DNA of 64,000 nucleotides from Micromonospora sp. M71_S20 (GTDB taxonomy: Bacteria > Actinomycetota > Actinomycetes > Mycobacteriales > Micromonosporaceae), in assembly GCF_003664255.1 (NCBI RefSeq), contig NZ_RCCV01000001.1, positions 4,402,001 through 4,466,000 on the forward strand, written 5' to 3'. Below are positions 52,801-60,485 of the stretch, piece after piece. A program made the position numbers and the translations under genes. Every line of letters starts with the position of its first letter. Position 1 is the first letter of the stretch. The notes beneath the pieces are model-generated. The model saw nothing but the letters and a program-made list of their open reading frames with translations, was not told the origin of the DNA and searched no databases.

Positions 52801-53283
52801 GGCGACATCCGCAGCAGGCGCGCTTTCGGTGACTTCCGGCTGCACGTCGAGTTCTGGCTGCCCAACCTGCCGCCGGACGTCACCGGCCAGGCCCGCGCCA
52901 ACAGCGGGATCTACCTACAGGACCGCTACGAGCTCCAGGTCCTGGACTCCTTCGGCGACACCACCCCGGCCAACGACGAGGGCGGCGCCATCTACGGAAA
53001 GATCGCGCCGTCGGTCAACGCGGCCGGCGCGCCGGAGACGTGGCAGACCTACGACGTCACCTTCCGGGCGGCCCGCTTCGACAGCGCCGGAGTCAAGACG
53101 GAGAACGCCCGGGTCACGGTCGTGTGGAACGGCGTCACCGTCCACGACAACGCGGTGATCAACGGGCCCACTGGCAACGGCGCCCCGGAGGGCCCCTCCG
53201 TGGGGCCGATCCGGTTGCAGGACCACGGCGACCCCGGCCTCAACGTCCACTACCGCAACATCTGGGTCGAGCCGACGAGCTGA
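49828..53283 (+). CDS. Secreted multidomain protein: PA14, beta-propeller, two CBM32, DUF1080 (3-keto-disaccharide-hydrolase type)
   Basis: A 1151-residue protein with a signal peptide (to about residue 33). A PA14-like domain (about 40-190) shows SDDGSRLLIDD. A six-bladed sorbosone-dehydrogenase-like propeller (about 215-520) follows. Two F5/8-type CBM32 modules lie at 670-807 and 814-951, and a C-terminal DUF1080 domain at 958-1151 (GGDIRSRRAFGDFRLHVEFW, NSGIYLQDRYELQVLDS). DUF1080 domains hydrolyse 3-keto-glycosides in characterised members. It probably binds and cuts a glycan at the cell surface. GGAGGAG precedes the ATG. Its place after the importer operon suggests it supplies the substrate. 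Confidence 0.88.
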   Translation: MLGSSRRARVPIASAITAVMAVAGLWLSPPSAAAAPPPQEPGVTLRVFDLQVPLNNLCTLKAGQTPNVDKLMPTVNWTSAADFGIEDHFLVHVLGNVNITQAGSYTFRLISDDGSRLLIDDTLIVDHDGAHGPEPKDGAVDLTPGYHSLRIEHFERTGGQQLTLQWQTPGSGTFVNVPNSALSTDAGVVRVTAPGRKECEASGDSPGDGLPLTSVHPNYTLTDLRPSGFQPQVTGFDWFPDGRLAVSTWGGSLTSVGEVWILGNVTGSTSAGQVTRQRVATGLQEPMGIKIVDGKIYVAEKAKLTELNDTNGDGVTDQYRTVATWPFGSNFHEFGFGLLYRDGYFYLNLSVSINYGGATTDPQPAPNRGTTIRVNRSTGAVDYVAGGLRTPHGIGWGPEGDIFVTDNQGGWLPSSKLVHVKQGRFFNHYMNPAGPFDNNPVTPPVLWMPQNEIGNSPSTPVMLNQGPFAGQMLIGDVTYGGLQRAYLEKVNGEYQGALFRMTQGLEAGVSEVSVGPDGAIYTGGLHGGGNWGQEGKLSYGLQKIAPNGGNNFDMLAMRALPNGFQIEYTQPLSATTAAALASKYRVKQWRYVATAAYGGPKVDEETLSVSSATLSADGKTVTLAINGLKPGRVVHVRSPRPFSASNGQSLWNTEVWYTLNAIPGQQPPVNLALGRAATADSSCSAVEGPARAVNGTVTSGNLDKWCSTGTNKWLQVDLGTARSVSRFVVRHAGAGGENTAWNTRDFTIQTSTNGTSWTTAATVTANTANTTTHDISPTQARYVRLNVTKATNTSDNAARIYEFEAYGGQAATENLALGRAATADSSCSATEGPARAVNGSVSGGNSDKWCSTGTNKWLQVDLGTARSVSRFVVRHAGAGGENTAWNTRDFTIQTSTNGTSWTTAATVTANTANTTTHDISPTQARYVRLNVTKATNTSDNAARIYEFEAHGPGGDTGRVTLLDGSHLDNFEYTNGTPATWPLAKGGVEVLGGDIRSRRAFGDFRLHVEFWLPNLPPDVTGQARANSGIYLQDRYELQVLDSFGDTTPANDEGGAIYGKIAPSVNAAGAPETWQTYDVTFRAARFDSAGVKTENARVTVVWNGVTVHDNAVINGPTGNGAPEGPSVGPIRLQDHGDPGLNVHYRNIWVEPTS
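51835..52680. repeat. Tandem duplication encoding the two CBM32 modules
   Basis: The two modules lie 432 bases apart, 144 codons. From 51938 to 52237 and from 52370 to 52669 the DNA is identical over about 300 bases, including third codon positions. The flanking starts differ at several bases. This points to recent duplication or gene conversion. Confidence 0.92.
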
Positions 53284-53429
53284 CCGCGCCACCCCGGGGC
53301 AGGACGGCCCACGCGGGTCGTCCTGCCCCGGCCTTCACCGCCGCCGTACGCCCCATCCCGGGGAACCCCCCGTCCCGTCGCACGGGCACGTCCCCGCGCC
53401 CGCGCCGACCCGTCCACATCGGAGACGGC

Positions 53430-55778
53430 ATGACACGTCGCGCCCGCATCCGCACCCTGCCGCTCACGGCCACCCTCACCCTGCTGGCCGCCCTGCTCCC
53501 GCCGGTGTCCCCGGCCCGGGCGGCCCCCGCGAAGACGCCCCCACTGACCACGCCGTGGACCAGCCAGGCCCTCACCGGCACGCCCCTGCCGGAATACCCG
53601 CGACCGCAGATGACCCGGCCCGACTGGCTCAACCTCAACGGCGAGTGGCAACTCCGCCAGTCCGCCACCAACGACGCCCCGCAGTTCGGCACGAACCTCC
53701 CCGAGCGGGTGAACGTGCCGTTCCCGGTGGAGAGCGCCCTGTCCGGCGTGCAGCGCGCCGCCAACGACAACCGCCACTACCTGTTCTACCGGCGCACCTT
53801 CACCGTGCCGGCCGACTGGTCCGGCCGCCGGACACTGCTGCACTTCGGGGCGGTCGACTGGCAGGCCACCGTGTGGGTCAACGGCGCTCAGGTCGGCGGG
53901 CACACCGGGGGCTACGACGCCTTCACGTTCGACGTCACGCCGCATCTCGACGGTGGCACGAACGAGATCGTGGTGAAGGTGTGGGATCCGACGGACAGCC
54001 GTCAGGACGGCAGCCTGCCGCCGATCGGCAAGCAGACCAAGAGCCCGGGCGGGATCTTCTACACCCCCAGTTCCGGTATCTGGCAGACCGTCTGGTTGGA
54101 ACCGGTGCCGACCGCGTCGATCAGCAGCGTCGACGTCTATCCGAACCTGTCCACCAACACGCTACGGGTGCGGGTGTTCACCCGGGGGAACGTCGCCGGG
54201 CACAGTGTGCTGGCCGAGGCGCTGAACGGGACCACGGTGGTCGGCTCAACCACCGGTGGCTTCACCGACTTCAGCGTGCCGGTGCCGAACGCCCGCCGGT
54301 GGTCCCCGGACGATCCGTTCCTCTACGGCCTACGGGTGACGCTGCGCGACCCGGGCGGCGCCCGGACGGACCGGACGACGCACTACTTCGGGATGCGGGA
54401 GATCACCACCGGGATGGTCGGCGGGGTGCTGCGCCCGAAGCTCAACGGCCAGTTCGTGTTCCAGGCCGGCACCCTCGACCAGGGGTACTGGCCGGACGGG
54501 CTCTACACCGCCCCCACCGACGCGGCGCTCGCCTTCGACCTGCAGAAACACAAGGACCTCGGGTTCAACATGGTCCGTAAGCACATCAAGGTCGAACCGC
54601 AGCGGTGGTTCTACCACGCCGACCGCCTCGGCCTGCTGGTGTGGCAGGACGTCCCGTCCCTGACCGCGCAGGACGTCAACGCCGACGACGCCCAGCAGGC
54701 GCAGTTCGAGGCCGAGACGCGGGAGGTGGTCGACGAACACCGCAGCAGCCCGGCGGTGGTCGCGTACACCGTCTACAACGAGGGTTGGGGCGAGCGCGCG
54801 CTCGCCGACACCCGGCGGGTCGGGCAGAACGTGAAGAACCAGGACCCGACCCGCCTGGTGAACGTGCACAGCGGCCACAACTGCTGCCAGTCGCTGGGCG
54901 ACCCGGGCAATGGTGACATCGACGACTGGCACGTCTACCTCGGCCCCGCGTCACCGAGCCCGTCGGCCTCCCGGATCGCCGTGCTCGGTGAGTTCGGCGG
55001 CCTGGGCCTGCGGACGCCCGGGCACGAGTACAGCCCCAGCGGCGGCTTCTTCGCCTACGAGTGGCAGCCGAACTCCACCGCCCTCACCGACCGGTACGTC
55101 GGGCTGGTGCAGGGCACCCGGAACCTGATGCTCGGCAAGGGCCTCAGCGCCTCGGTGTACACCGAGATCACCGACCTCGAAGGCGAGTTGAACGGCTTCC
55201 TCACCTACGACCGCCGGATCGTCAAGATGGTGGAGTCCCGGGTCCGGGCGGCAAACCAGGCGCTCATCGACGCGTCCAGGTCGCTCGGCGACAACCAGCC
55301 GGTGGCACTGCCGCTGAACACGCGACGGTCGTTGCAGGTGACCACGCCCGGACACACGGGGAGGTACCTGCGGCACCAGGACAGCCTCGCCTACACCGCG
55401 ATCGTCGACGCGGGCAGCACGGCGCTGCTCAAGAACGACGCCACCTACACGATCCGGGCGGGGCTGGCCGACGCGAACTGCTACTCCTTCGAGTCGGTCA
55501 ACTTCCCGGGGCAGTACCTCCGGCACGCCGGGTCCCGGGTCCGCAACTCGCCGAACGACGGCTCGGCGCTGATGCGCGCCGACGCCACCTGGTGCGCCCG
55601 CACCGGGCTGACCGGCAGCGGAGTCTCGCTGGAGTCGTACAACTTCCGGGGCTCGTTCCTGCGCCACTTCAACTCGGAGGTGTGGCTCAGCAACGGCGCC
55701 GGCGGCGCGGCGTACGACACGCCCACCCTCTGGAGCGCGGACAGCACCTGGAACGTCGCCGCGCCCTGGGCACCGTGA
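53430..55778 (+). CDS. Secreted GH2-type glycoside hydrolase with C-terminal AbfB (CBM42) domain
   Basis: A 782-residue protein with a signal peptide (to about 32). It has the GH2 sugar-binding and immunoglobulin-like domains, then the barrel with acid/base Glu451 (VYNEGWGE) and nucleophile Glu521 (LGEFGG). The EGELNGFLTYD region is typical of GH2 enzymes of unknown specificity. The last 140 residues form an AbfB beta-trefoil (LRHQDS, YSFESVNFPGQYLRHA), which binds arabinofuranose side chains. It acts outside the cell on a plant-type glycan. GGAGA precedes the ATG. It follows the DUF1080 protein in the same direction. Confidence 0.9.
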   Translation: MTRRARIRTLPLTATLTLLAALLPPVSPARAAPAKTPPLTTPWTSQALTGTPLPEYPRPQMTRPDWLNLNGEWQLRQSATNDAPQFGTNLPERVNVPFPVESALSGVQRAANDNRHYLFYRRTFTVPADWSGRRTLLHFGAVDWQATVWVNGAQVGGHTGGYDAFTFDVTPHLDGGTNEIVVKVWDPTDSRQDGSLPPIGKQTKSPGGIFYTPSSGIWQTVWLEPVPTASISSVDVYPNLSTNTLRVRVFTRGNVAGHSVLAEALNGTTVVGSTTGGFTDFSVPVPNARRWSPDDPFLYGLRVTLRDPGGARTDRTTHYFGMREITTGMVGGVLRPKLNGQFVFQAGTLDQGYWPDGLYTAPTDAALAFDLQKHKDLGFNMVRKHIKVEPQRWFYHADRLGLLVWQDVPSLTAQDVNADDAQQAQFEAETREVVDEHRSSPAVVAYTVYNEGWGERALADTRRVGQNVKNQDPTRLVNVHSGHNCCQSLGDPGNGDIDDWHVYLGPASPSPSASRIAVLGEFGGLGLRTPGHEYSPSGGFFAYEWQPNSTALTDRYVGLVQGTRNLMLGKGLSASVYTEITDLEGELNGFLTYDRRIVKMVESRVRAANQALIDASRSLGDNQPVALPLNTRRSLQVTTPGHTGRYLRHQDSLAYTAIVDAGSTALLKNDATYTIRAGLADANCYSFESVNFPGQYLRHAGSRVRNSPNDGSALMRADATWCARTGLTGSGVSLESYNFRGSFLRHFNSEVWLSNGAGGAAYDTPTLWSADSTWNVAAPWAP

Positions 55779-55817
55779 GGACCGCACGCGCGCCGGCCGC
55801 ACCGCCGCCCAGGTCGG

Positions 55818-58658
55818 TCAGTCGCCCAGTTTCGCCACCGCGGCCTCGACCGCCGCATCGAGCAGCCGCTCGTCCAGGGGCTCAGAGACGGCGCTGCCGT
55901 AGACGGTCACCAGGTTGTGTCCCACCCGCACGATCACGAAGGCCGACCGCCCGGTGATCCGGGCCCGCCCGCTGCCCGCGCTCAGCCGGTAGTCCACCCG
56001 CCAGGACTGCTCGCCGAGCGCGGGTGGCGGCTGCGCGTCGACCGCGAACCGCACCGCCGAGCCGCCCGCGCCCCGGGCGGTGAAGCGGGGGCAAGCCCGG
56101 CGCGCCGACTCCGCCTCGGCGAGCACCGAGGCGGGCACCGGTTCGGCGTGGGACCTGATCTCGATCACCAGTTCGGCCGACGCCGTGGCGGTGAGGCCAG
56201 GCACCGTGGCGAAGCGGGCCCGCTCCCGGACCCGTTCGACTCCGCCGAGCCGGTCCAGGTAGGAGTCCTCGGCCAGGGGCCGGCAGGCCGACGGGTCTAT
56301 CCGGGAGCCGCCGCCCTCAGCCCGGTCGGGTGGCACCCGCCAGCCCCGGGGCAGCACCGCCCTGACCGCGCCGGCCGCCCGGCGGGCCTGCGCGTGGGTG
56401 AGCGGCCGACCGGGGTCGGGGCGTCCCGGAGCCGACCGTGTGGGGGTGGCGTCGGGCACCGGCGGGACGACTGGAGCGATCGACGGCGCGGAGAGCCCGG
56501 CCGGCTCCGCCACCGGAAGCGGGGCGTACGCCCCGGGGATCCCCGGACCGAGTACCGCCACCGCGAGCAGGGCCGCCAGCACCGCGACCGCCGCCACGGG
56601 CCCCCGGACGCCGGCCGGAGAGGACGGGACCGGTCCGGGCACGGTCGGCCGGGACACCAGGAACGGCAGGGTGAACGCGACGAGGTAGCCCAGCCAGGCC
56701 AGCGGGGCCAGCAGGTGCGCCTCGGCGGTGTCCCACCCGTCCGCCCGTCCGGTCAGCAGGGCGTGTGCGTACTGCAGCAGCGCCGCCGCCGTGCCGGCCG
56801 CCCAGCCCGCGGTCAGCGCCCGGCCGACACCGGCACGACGGCCGACCGCGAGCACCACCAGGACCGCCCAGCCGGTGAGCGCGCAGAGCAGCCAGCGCTG
56901 TTGGGCCTGCCGGCCCGCCTCGGCCAGGGTGCCCGGCGGGAACAGCTCGGTCCGCCACAAGGCGGCTCCCGCACCGATCAGCACGGCGGTCAGGACCGCC
57001 GCCACGACCCCCCGGTCCCACCGGCGCGGCGGGCGTCGGTGCCCCTCCCCGGCCCCGCGCAGCAGCAGGCCGACCAGCAGCGGTACCAGCAGCGCGAGCA
57101 GCGGCCAACCGCTGCGGGGCAGCGCGAAGACCAGCCAGTTGCGGGCCGCGTGGCCGTCGGTCGGCACGGACGCCACCGCCGGCAACGGCCAGAGGACCGC
57201 GACACCGGCGGCCGCCGCCACCAGGTACGTGGCCGAACGCCAGCCGACCGACCCGGGCCGGCGGGCGACCACCAGTCGTGCCAGCAGCACGCAGAGCCCG
57301 GCCGCCGACGCGGCGAGTGGCCCCGCGAGCGCGGCGACGAGCAGCGCGACGGAAACGTCCGGCCGGGCGGAGACGCCCGAGCTTCCCGGAACCGGCAGTG
57401 CGGTGGCGACGAACGCCGTCACCGCGAAGCCGATGGCCGCGCCGAGAACGGGTCGCCACCAGCCACCCGCCCCGGCGGCGGCCCGGCGGACCAGCGCGGG
57501 CAGCAGTCCGAGGCTCAGCAGGAGGGCGCCGACACAGACCGCGACGGGCGGGCCGACGGCCGCCTGCGCGGTCAGGAAGAGGTCGCGCGCGAGGGCGTCG
57601 GCGGCGCCCGTCGCCAGCATCGCGACCGCGCCGACCGCCAGCCCGTGGGTCAGGCCGCCCGGCGGGTCCGCCGGCCGGCCCAGCGCCGCCGCCCGGGTCG
57701 CCGGATCCGAATGCCGGGCGAGCAGCCGACGCCGTCGCGTGGGACCCGCGGTCCCGGCGCGCAGCAGCGCGGCCAGGCGCTCGCCGTGGCCGGCACCGGC
57801 GGCGTACCGGTCGGCTTCCCGCTCGCGCCGCCGCAGCAGCCCGGCCGCCAGCAGGGCGGTCAGCACCGCGACGACCGTCGCCCGGCCGAGCGCCGTCAGG
57901 TAGGTGGCGTTCGGCCCGAAGAAGGCCACCTCGAGCAGGCCGGCGGCGAGCACCGCCGGCACCGGCACCCAGATCAGGGCACGCACGGCCGACGCCCAGG
58001 CCACGTCCCGGGCGAGGACGTGCGCGAGTTCGTGCGCCACCACGGGGTCGAACCGCGCCGGGTCGGCGTGGGCCACCGCGACGGCCGCCGGGAGCACCAC
58101 CGTCGGCGCGCCGATCACACCACCGGTGGTGTACGCCTGCCGTACGGGCGGGGCGGCGACGATCAACCTCGGTCGGCGTCGCCCGGCCAACCCGTTGCGG
58201 TCGCAGAGATCGACGAAGCGTTCCTGCGCGCCCGGCACGGTGAGCCGGCGACGAAGCCGACGCCGGTCGGCCAGCGGCAGGACCAGGACGAGCGCCGCCG
58301 CCGCGCCCAGCGCGATACCCGCCCCGGCGAGCATGACCACTCCACGCCGGCCGAACTGCCCGGCCAGGCAGCGGTCGCGGGCGGCCGACTGCTCCGCCGC
58401 CGCCACCGGATGGGCCCGGGTGCAGACGTCGACGGCGGCCGCCCAGGGCCGGGAGAGCGAGCGGTCGGCGACGAAGTAGAGGCCACCCGCGCTGATCCCG
58501 ACGCTGATCAGGGACGCCAGCACGAGTGCGTAGAGCCAGCCGAGCCGGTCCGGAGGCAGGGGTGGGCCGGTGCCGGTGCCGGCGTCGCCGACGCCGGTCG
58601 TGCCGTCCGCAGCCGTACCGCCGTCGTGGTGGGCCCCGCCGGCACCGGGCCCGGTCAT
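55818..58658 (-). CDS. Large M48-type membrane metallopeptidase
   Basis: A 946-residue membrane protein. Near residue 215 it has VVAHELAHVLA, the HExxH zinc motif of M48 peptidases (HtpX/Ste24), with the downstream EREADRYAA supplying the third ligand. About a dozen hydrophobic segments follow. A C-terminal extracytoplasmic region (about 720-946) is Pro-rich and then folded, with RSAFVIVRVGHNLVTVYG. The ATG overlaps the upstream stop by ATGA. Such fusions may be sensors or processing proteases; the exact role is unknown. Confidence 0.8.
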   Translation of the reverse strand: MTGPGAGGAHHDGGTAADGTTGVGDAGTGTGPPLPPDRLGWLYALVLASLISVGISAGGLYFVADRSLSRPWAAAVDVCTRAHPVAAAEQSAARDRCLAGQFGRRGVVMLAGAGIALGAAAALVLVLPLADRRRLRRRLTVPGAQERFVDLCDRNGLAGRRRPRLIVAAPPVRQAYTTGGVIGAPTVVLPAAVAVAHADPARFDPVVAHELAHVLARDVAWASAVRALIWVPVPAVLAAGLLEVAFFGPNATYLTALGRATVVAVLTALLAAGLLRRREREADRYAAGAGHGERLAALLRAGTAGPTRRRRLLARHSDPATRAAALGRPADPPGGLTHGLAVGAVAMLATGAADALARDLFLTAQAAVGPPVAVCVGALLLSLGLLPALVRRAAAGAGGWWRPVLGAAIGFAVTAFVATALPVPGSSGVSARPDVSVALLVAALAGPLAASAAGLCVLLARLVVARRPGSVGWRSATYLVAAAAGVAVLWPLPAVASVPTDGHAARNWLVFALPRSGWPLLALLVPLLVGLLLRGAGEGHRRPPRRWDRGVVAAVLTAVLIGAGAALWRTELFPPGTLAEAGRQAQQRWLLCALTGWAVLVVLAVGRRAGVGRALTAGWAAGTAAALLQYAHALLTGRADGWDTAEAHLLAPLAWLGYLVAFTLPFLVSRPTVPGPVPSSPAGVRGPVAAVAVLAALLAVAVLGPGIPGAYAPLPVAEPAGLSAPSIAPVVPPVPDATPTRSAPGRPDPGRPLTHAQARRAAGAVRAVLPRGWRVPPDRAEGGGSRIDPSACRPLAEDSYLDRLGGVERVRERARFATVPGLTATASAELVIEIRSHAEPVPASVLAEAESARRACPRFTARGAGGSAVRFAVDAQPPPALGEQSWRVDYRLSAGSGRARITGRSAFVIVRVGHNLVTVYGSAVSEPLDERLLDAAVEAAVAKLGD

Positions 58659-59116
58659 GCGTCCGGCGGATCGACCATCGCGCCGACCGCGGCGTCGGCG
58701 AGCAGTTCCGCCCGATCGGCGTCCAGGCCCAGCGCCACCGCGTGCCGGTGGCACGCCTCCCGCAGGCGGCGTGCCTGTTCGGGGTCCAGCCCCGGTCGGG
58801 CGTCGGGCGGGGCGGGCAGCTCCCGGCGGCGGCGACGCAGCAGGCCGGCCCGGACGGTGGTGGCACCGATGACCAGCACCTCGCCCACGGCGGCGGCCAC
58901 CACCTGGAGCACGAGCTCGGTGAGCAGGGTGACGTCGATGCCGAAGCCGACCCCACTCTGCGGGACGGACCAGCTGACGCGTCCCTTCGACAGCTGCCGC
59001 CGCCAGCCGGCGGCCACCTCGTCGAAGACCGGAAGTTCCTCGGGGGCGATTCGACGCACCGCCGCGTGGGCAGCGCCCACGACCAGATCGGCGGCGACGT
59101 TCTGGGGCTCGGTCAC
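58655..59116 (-). CDS. Hypothetical protein coupled to the M48-type peptidase
   Basis: A 153-residue protein with one likely membrane segment (TELVLQVVAAAVGEVLVIGA). An amphipathic N-terminal half and a C-terminal helical region (EQARRLREACHRHAVALGLD) flank it. No known motif. It overlaps the peptidase gene by ATGA and probably acts with it as an adaptor or regulator. Confidence 0.65.
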   Translation of the reverse strand: MTEPQNVAADLVVGAAHAAVRRIAPEELPVFDEVAAGWRRQLSKGRVSWSVPQSGVGFGIDVTLLTELVLQVVAAAVGEVLVIGATTVRAGLLRRRRRELPAPPDARPGLDPEQARRLREACHRHAVALGLDADRAELLADAAVGAMVDPPDA

Positions 59117-59246
59117 GATGCCATCGTGCCGCTACGGCGCCAGCCCGGAGACCCGACAGTAAGGTTTCCGGCACCAGGATCCGTCGCCCGGCACGGAGTT
59201 CGAGGCCGTGCGCTGCGCCACGTGAACGTCCCCGGGCGGGTTCCCC

Positions 59247-60194
59247 TCATGACGTACGCCCCTGGGTGAGAGTGGCTGCCACGTACGCGGCGGCTTCGGC
59301 GACGAGGGCCTGCTGGTATTCCGCGTCCCTGGTGGCCTTGCTCGACATGATCGCGATGACGAGGGGCGCGGACGTCGGGGGCCACACGACGGCGATGTCG
59401 TTGACGGTGCCGTAGTCGCCGGTCCCGGTCTTGTCGGCCACGGTCCAGCCCCGGGGCACGCCGGCGCGGACGCGTTGGGTGCCGGCGCGGGTGGCGTTGC
59501 GTTCCAGCAGGTCACGGAGGACGGCGCGCTTCTCGGGCGGCAGGGCGTCGCCCAGCACGATCCGCTGGTAGGTGGTGCCGAGTGCTCGCGGAGAAGACGT
59601 GTCGCGGGCGTCTCCCGGGATGGCGGTCGTGATCGCCGGCTCCGTGCGGTCCATCCGGGTGACCGCGTCGCCGAGGCTACGGGCGTACGCCGTCAGTTGG
59701 GCCGGCCCGCCCAGATCGCGGAGCAGGAGGTTGCCGGCCGTACCGTCGCTGTGGCGCACCGCGGCGTCGCACAGTTGGCGGATCGTCATCCCCGAGGCCA
59801 CGTGCCGCCTCGTGATGACGGAGCTCTTCATGAGGTCGTCGGCGGTGTACCTGACGACGGTGTCCAGGTGGGACAGCGGGTGGCGGTGCAGGACCGCCGC
59901 GGCCGCCAGCCCTTTGAACGTGAAACAGAACGCGAAGCGCTCGTCCGCACGGTGGACGATGGTGTCGCCGGTGTTGGTGGCCAGGGCGTACACGCCCAGG
60001 CGCGCGTCGAACGTGCGCTCCAGCTCCGCCAGGCGATCGTGGTGACCACCCGTCGCGGCGGCGGAGGGGGAAGCGGGGACAGCCGAGGTGGTGGCGACGG
60101 AAGGCGTCCTGTCGTCCGCGCAGCCGGCCAGCGGCAGCGCCGCCACCGCCCCCAGCAGAGCGCGACGGGTGACGGTCGGCTGCGTTGAAGGCAT
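59247..60194 (-). CDS. Class A beta-lactamase-like lipoprotein with Ser70 replaced by Phe
   Basis: A 315-residue class A beta-lactamase. The signal has a twin-arginine start (TRRALLG) and a lipobox LAGC (Cys25). The active-site motif, normally S-x-x-K, reads C-F-T-F-K: Phe91 stands where Ser70 should be, with Lys94 as Lys73. The codon is TTC (59922-59924) where TCC would give Ser. Other motifs are present: SDG (149-151, as in mycobacterial BlaC), E185 in the omega loop and KTG (255-257). As written it should not hydrolyse beta-lactams. Either a point mutation or a base-call error explains it. Confidence 0.88.
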   Translation of the reverse strand: MPSTQPTVTRRALLGAVAALPLAGCADDRTPSVATTSAVPASPSAAATGGHHDRLAELERTFDARLGVYALATNTGDTIVHRADERFAFCFTFKGLAAAAVLHRHPLSHLDTVVRYTADDLMKSSVITRRHVASGMTIRQLCDAAVRHSDGTAGNLLLRDLGGPAQLTAYARSLGDAVTRMDRTEPAITTAIPGDARDTSSPRALGTTYQRIVLGDALPPEKRAVLRDLLERNATRAGTQRVRAGVPRGWTVADKTGTGDYGTVNDIAVVWPPTSAPLVIAIMSSKATRDAEYQQALVAEAAAYVAATLTQGRTS

Positions 60195-60485
60195 GGTCTT
60201 CCCTCCGTTGTCGGGTCACGAGGATGGGCGGGGTCGCGTCCGGCGACCGCCGACCCGCGACGCCGGGCACCCCCGGCGTCGACGCGACGTCGACGGGCGC
60301 TGCCTGAACCGGCCCGGAGCGCTTCGCGACCCGGCCGCCCGATGAGTCAACGCGCCGCCCACCGCCCGCGGTTGCGTCCACGGCAGGGATCGACGATCCG
60401 CCCGCGCGGGACGGATCCGGCCGCCTGCCGTGGCGCGTGGTCGGGCCGGCGGCACCCCCGCGTCGGCAGGAGGCAAGATGGGCGG

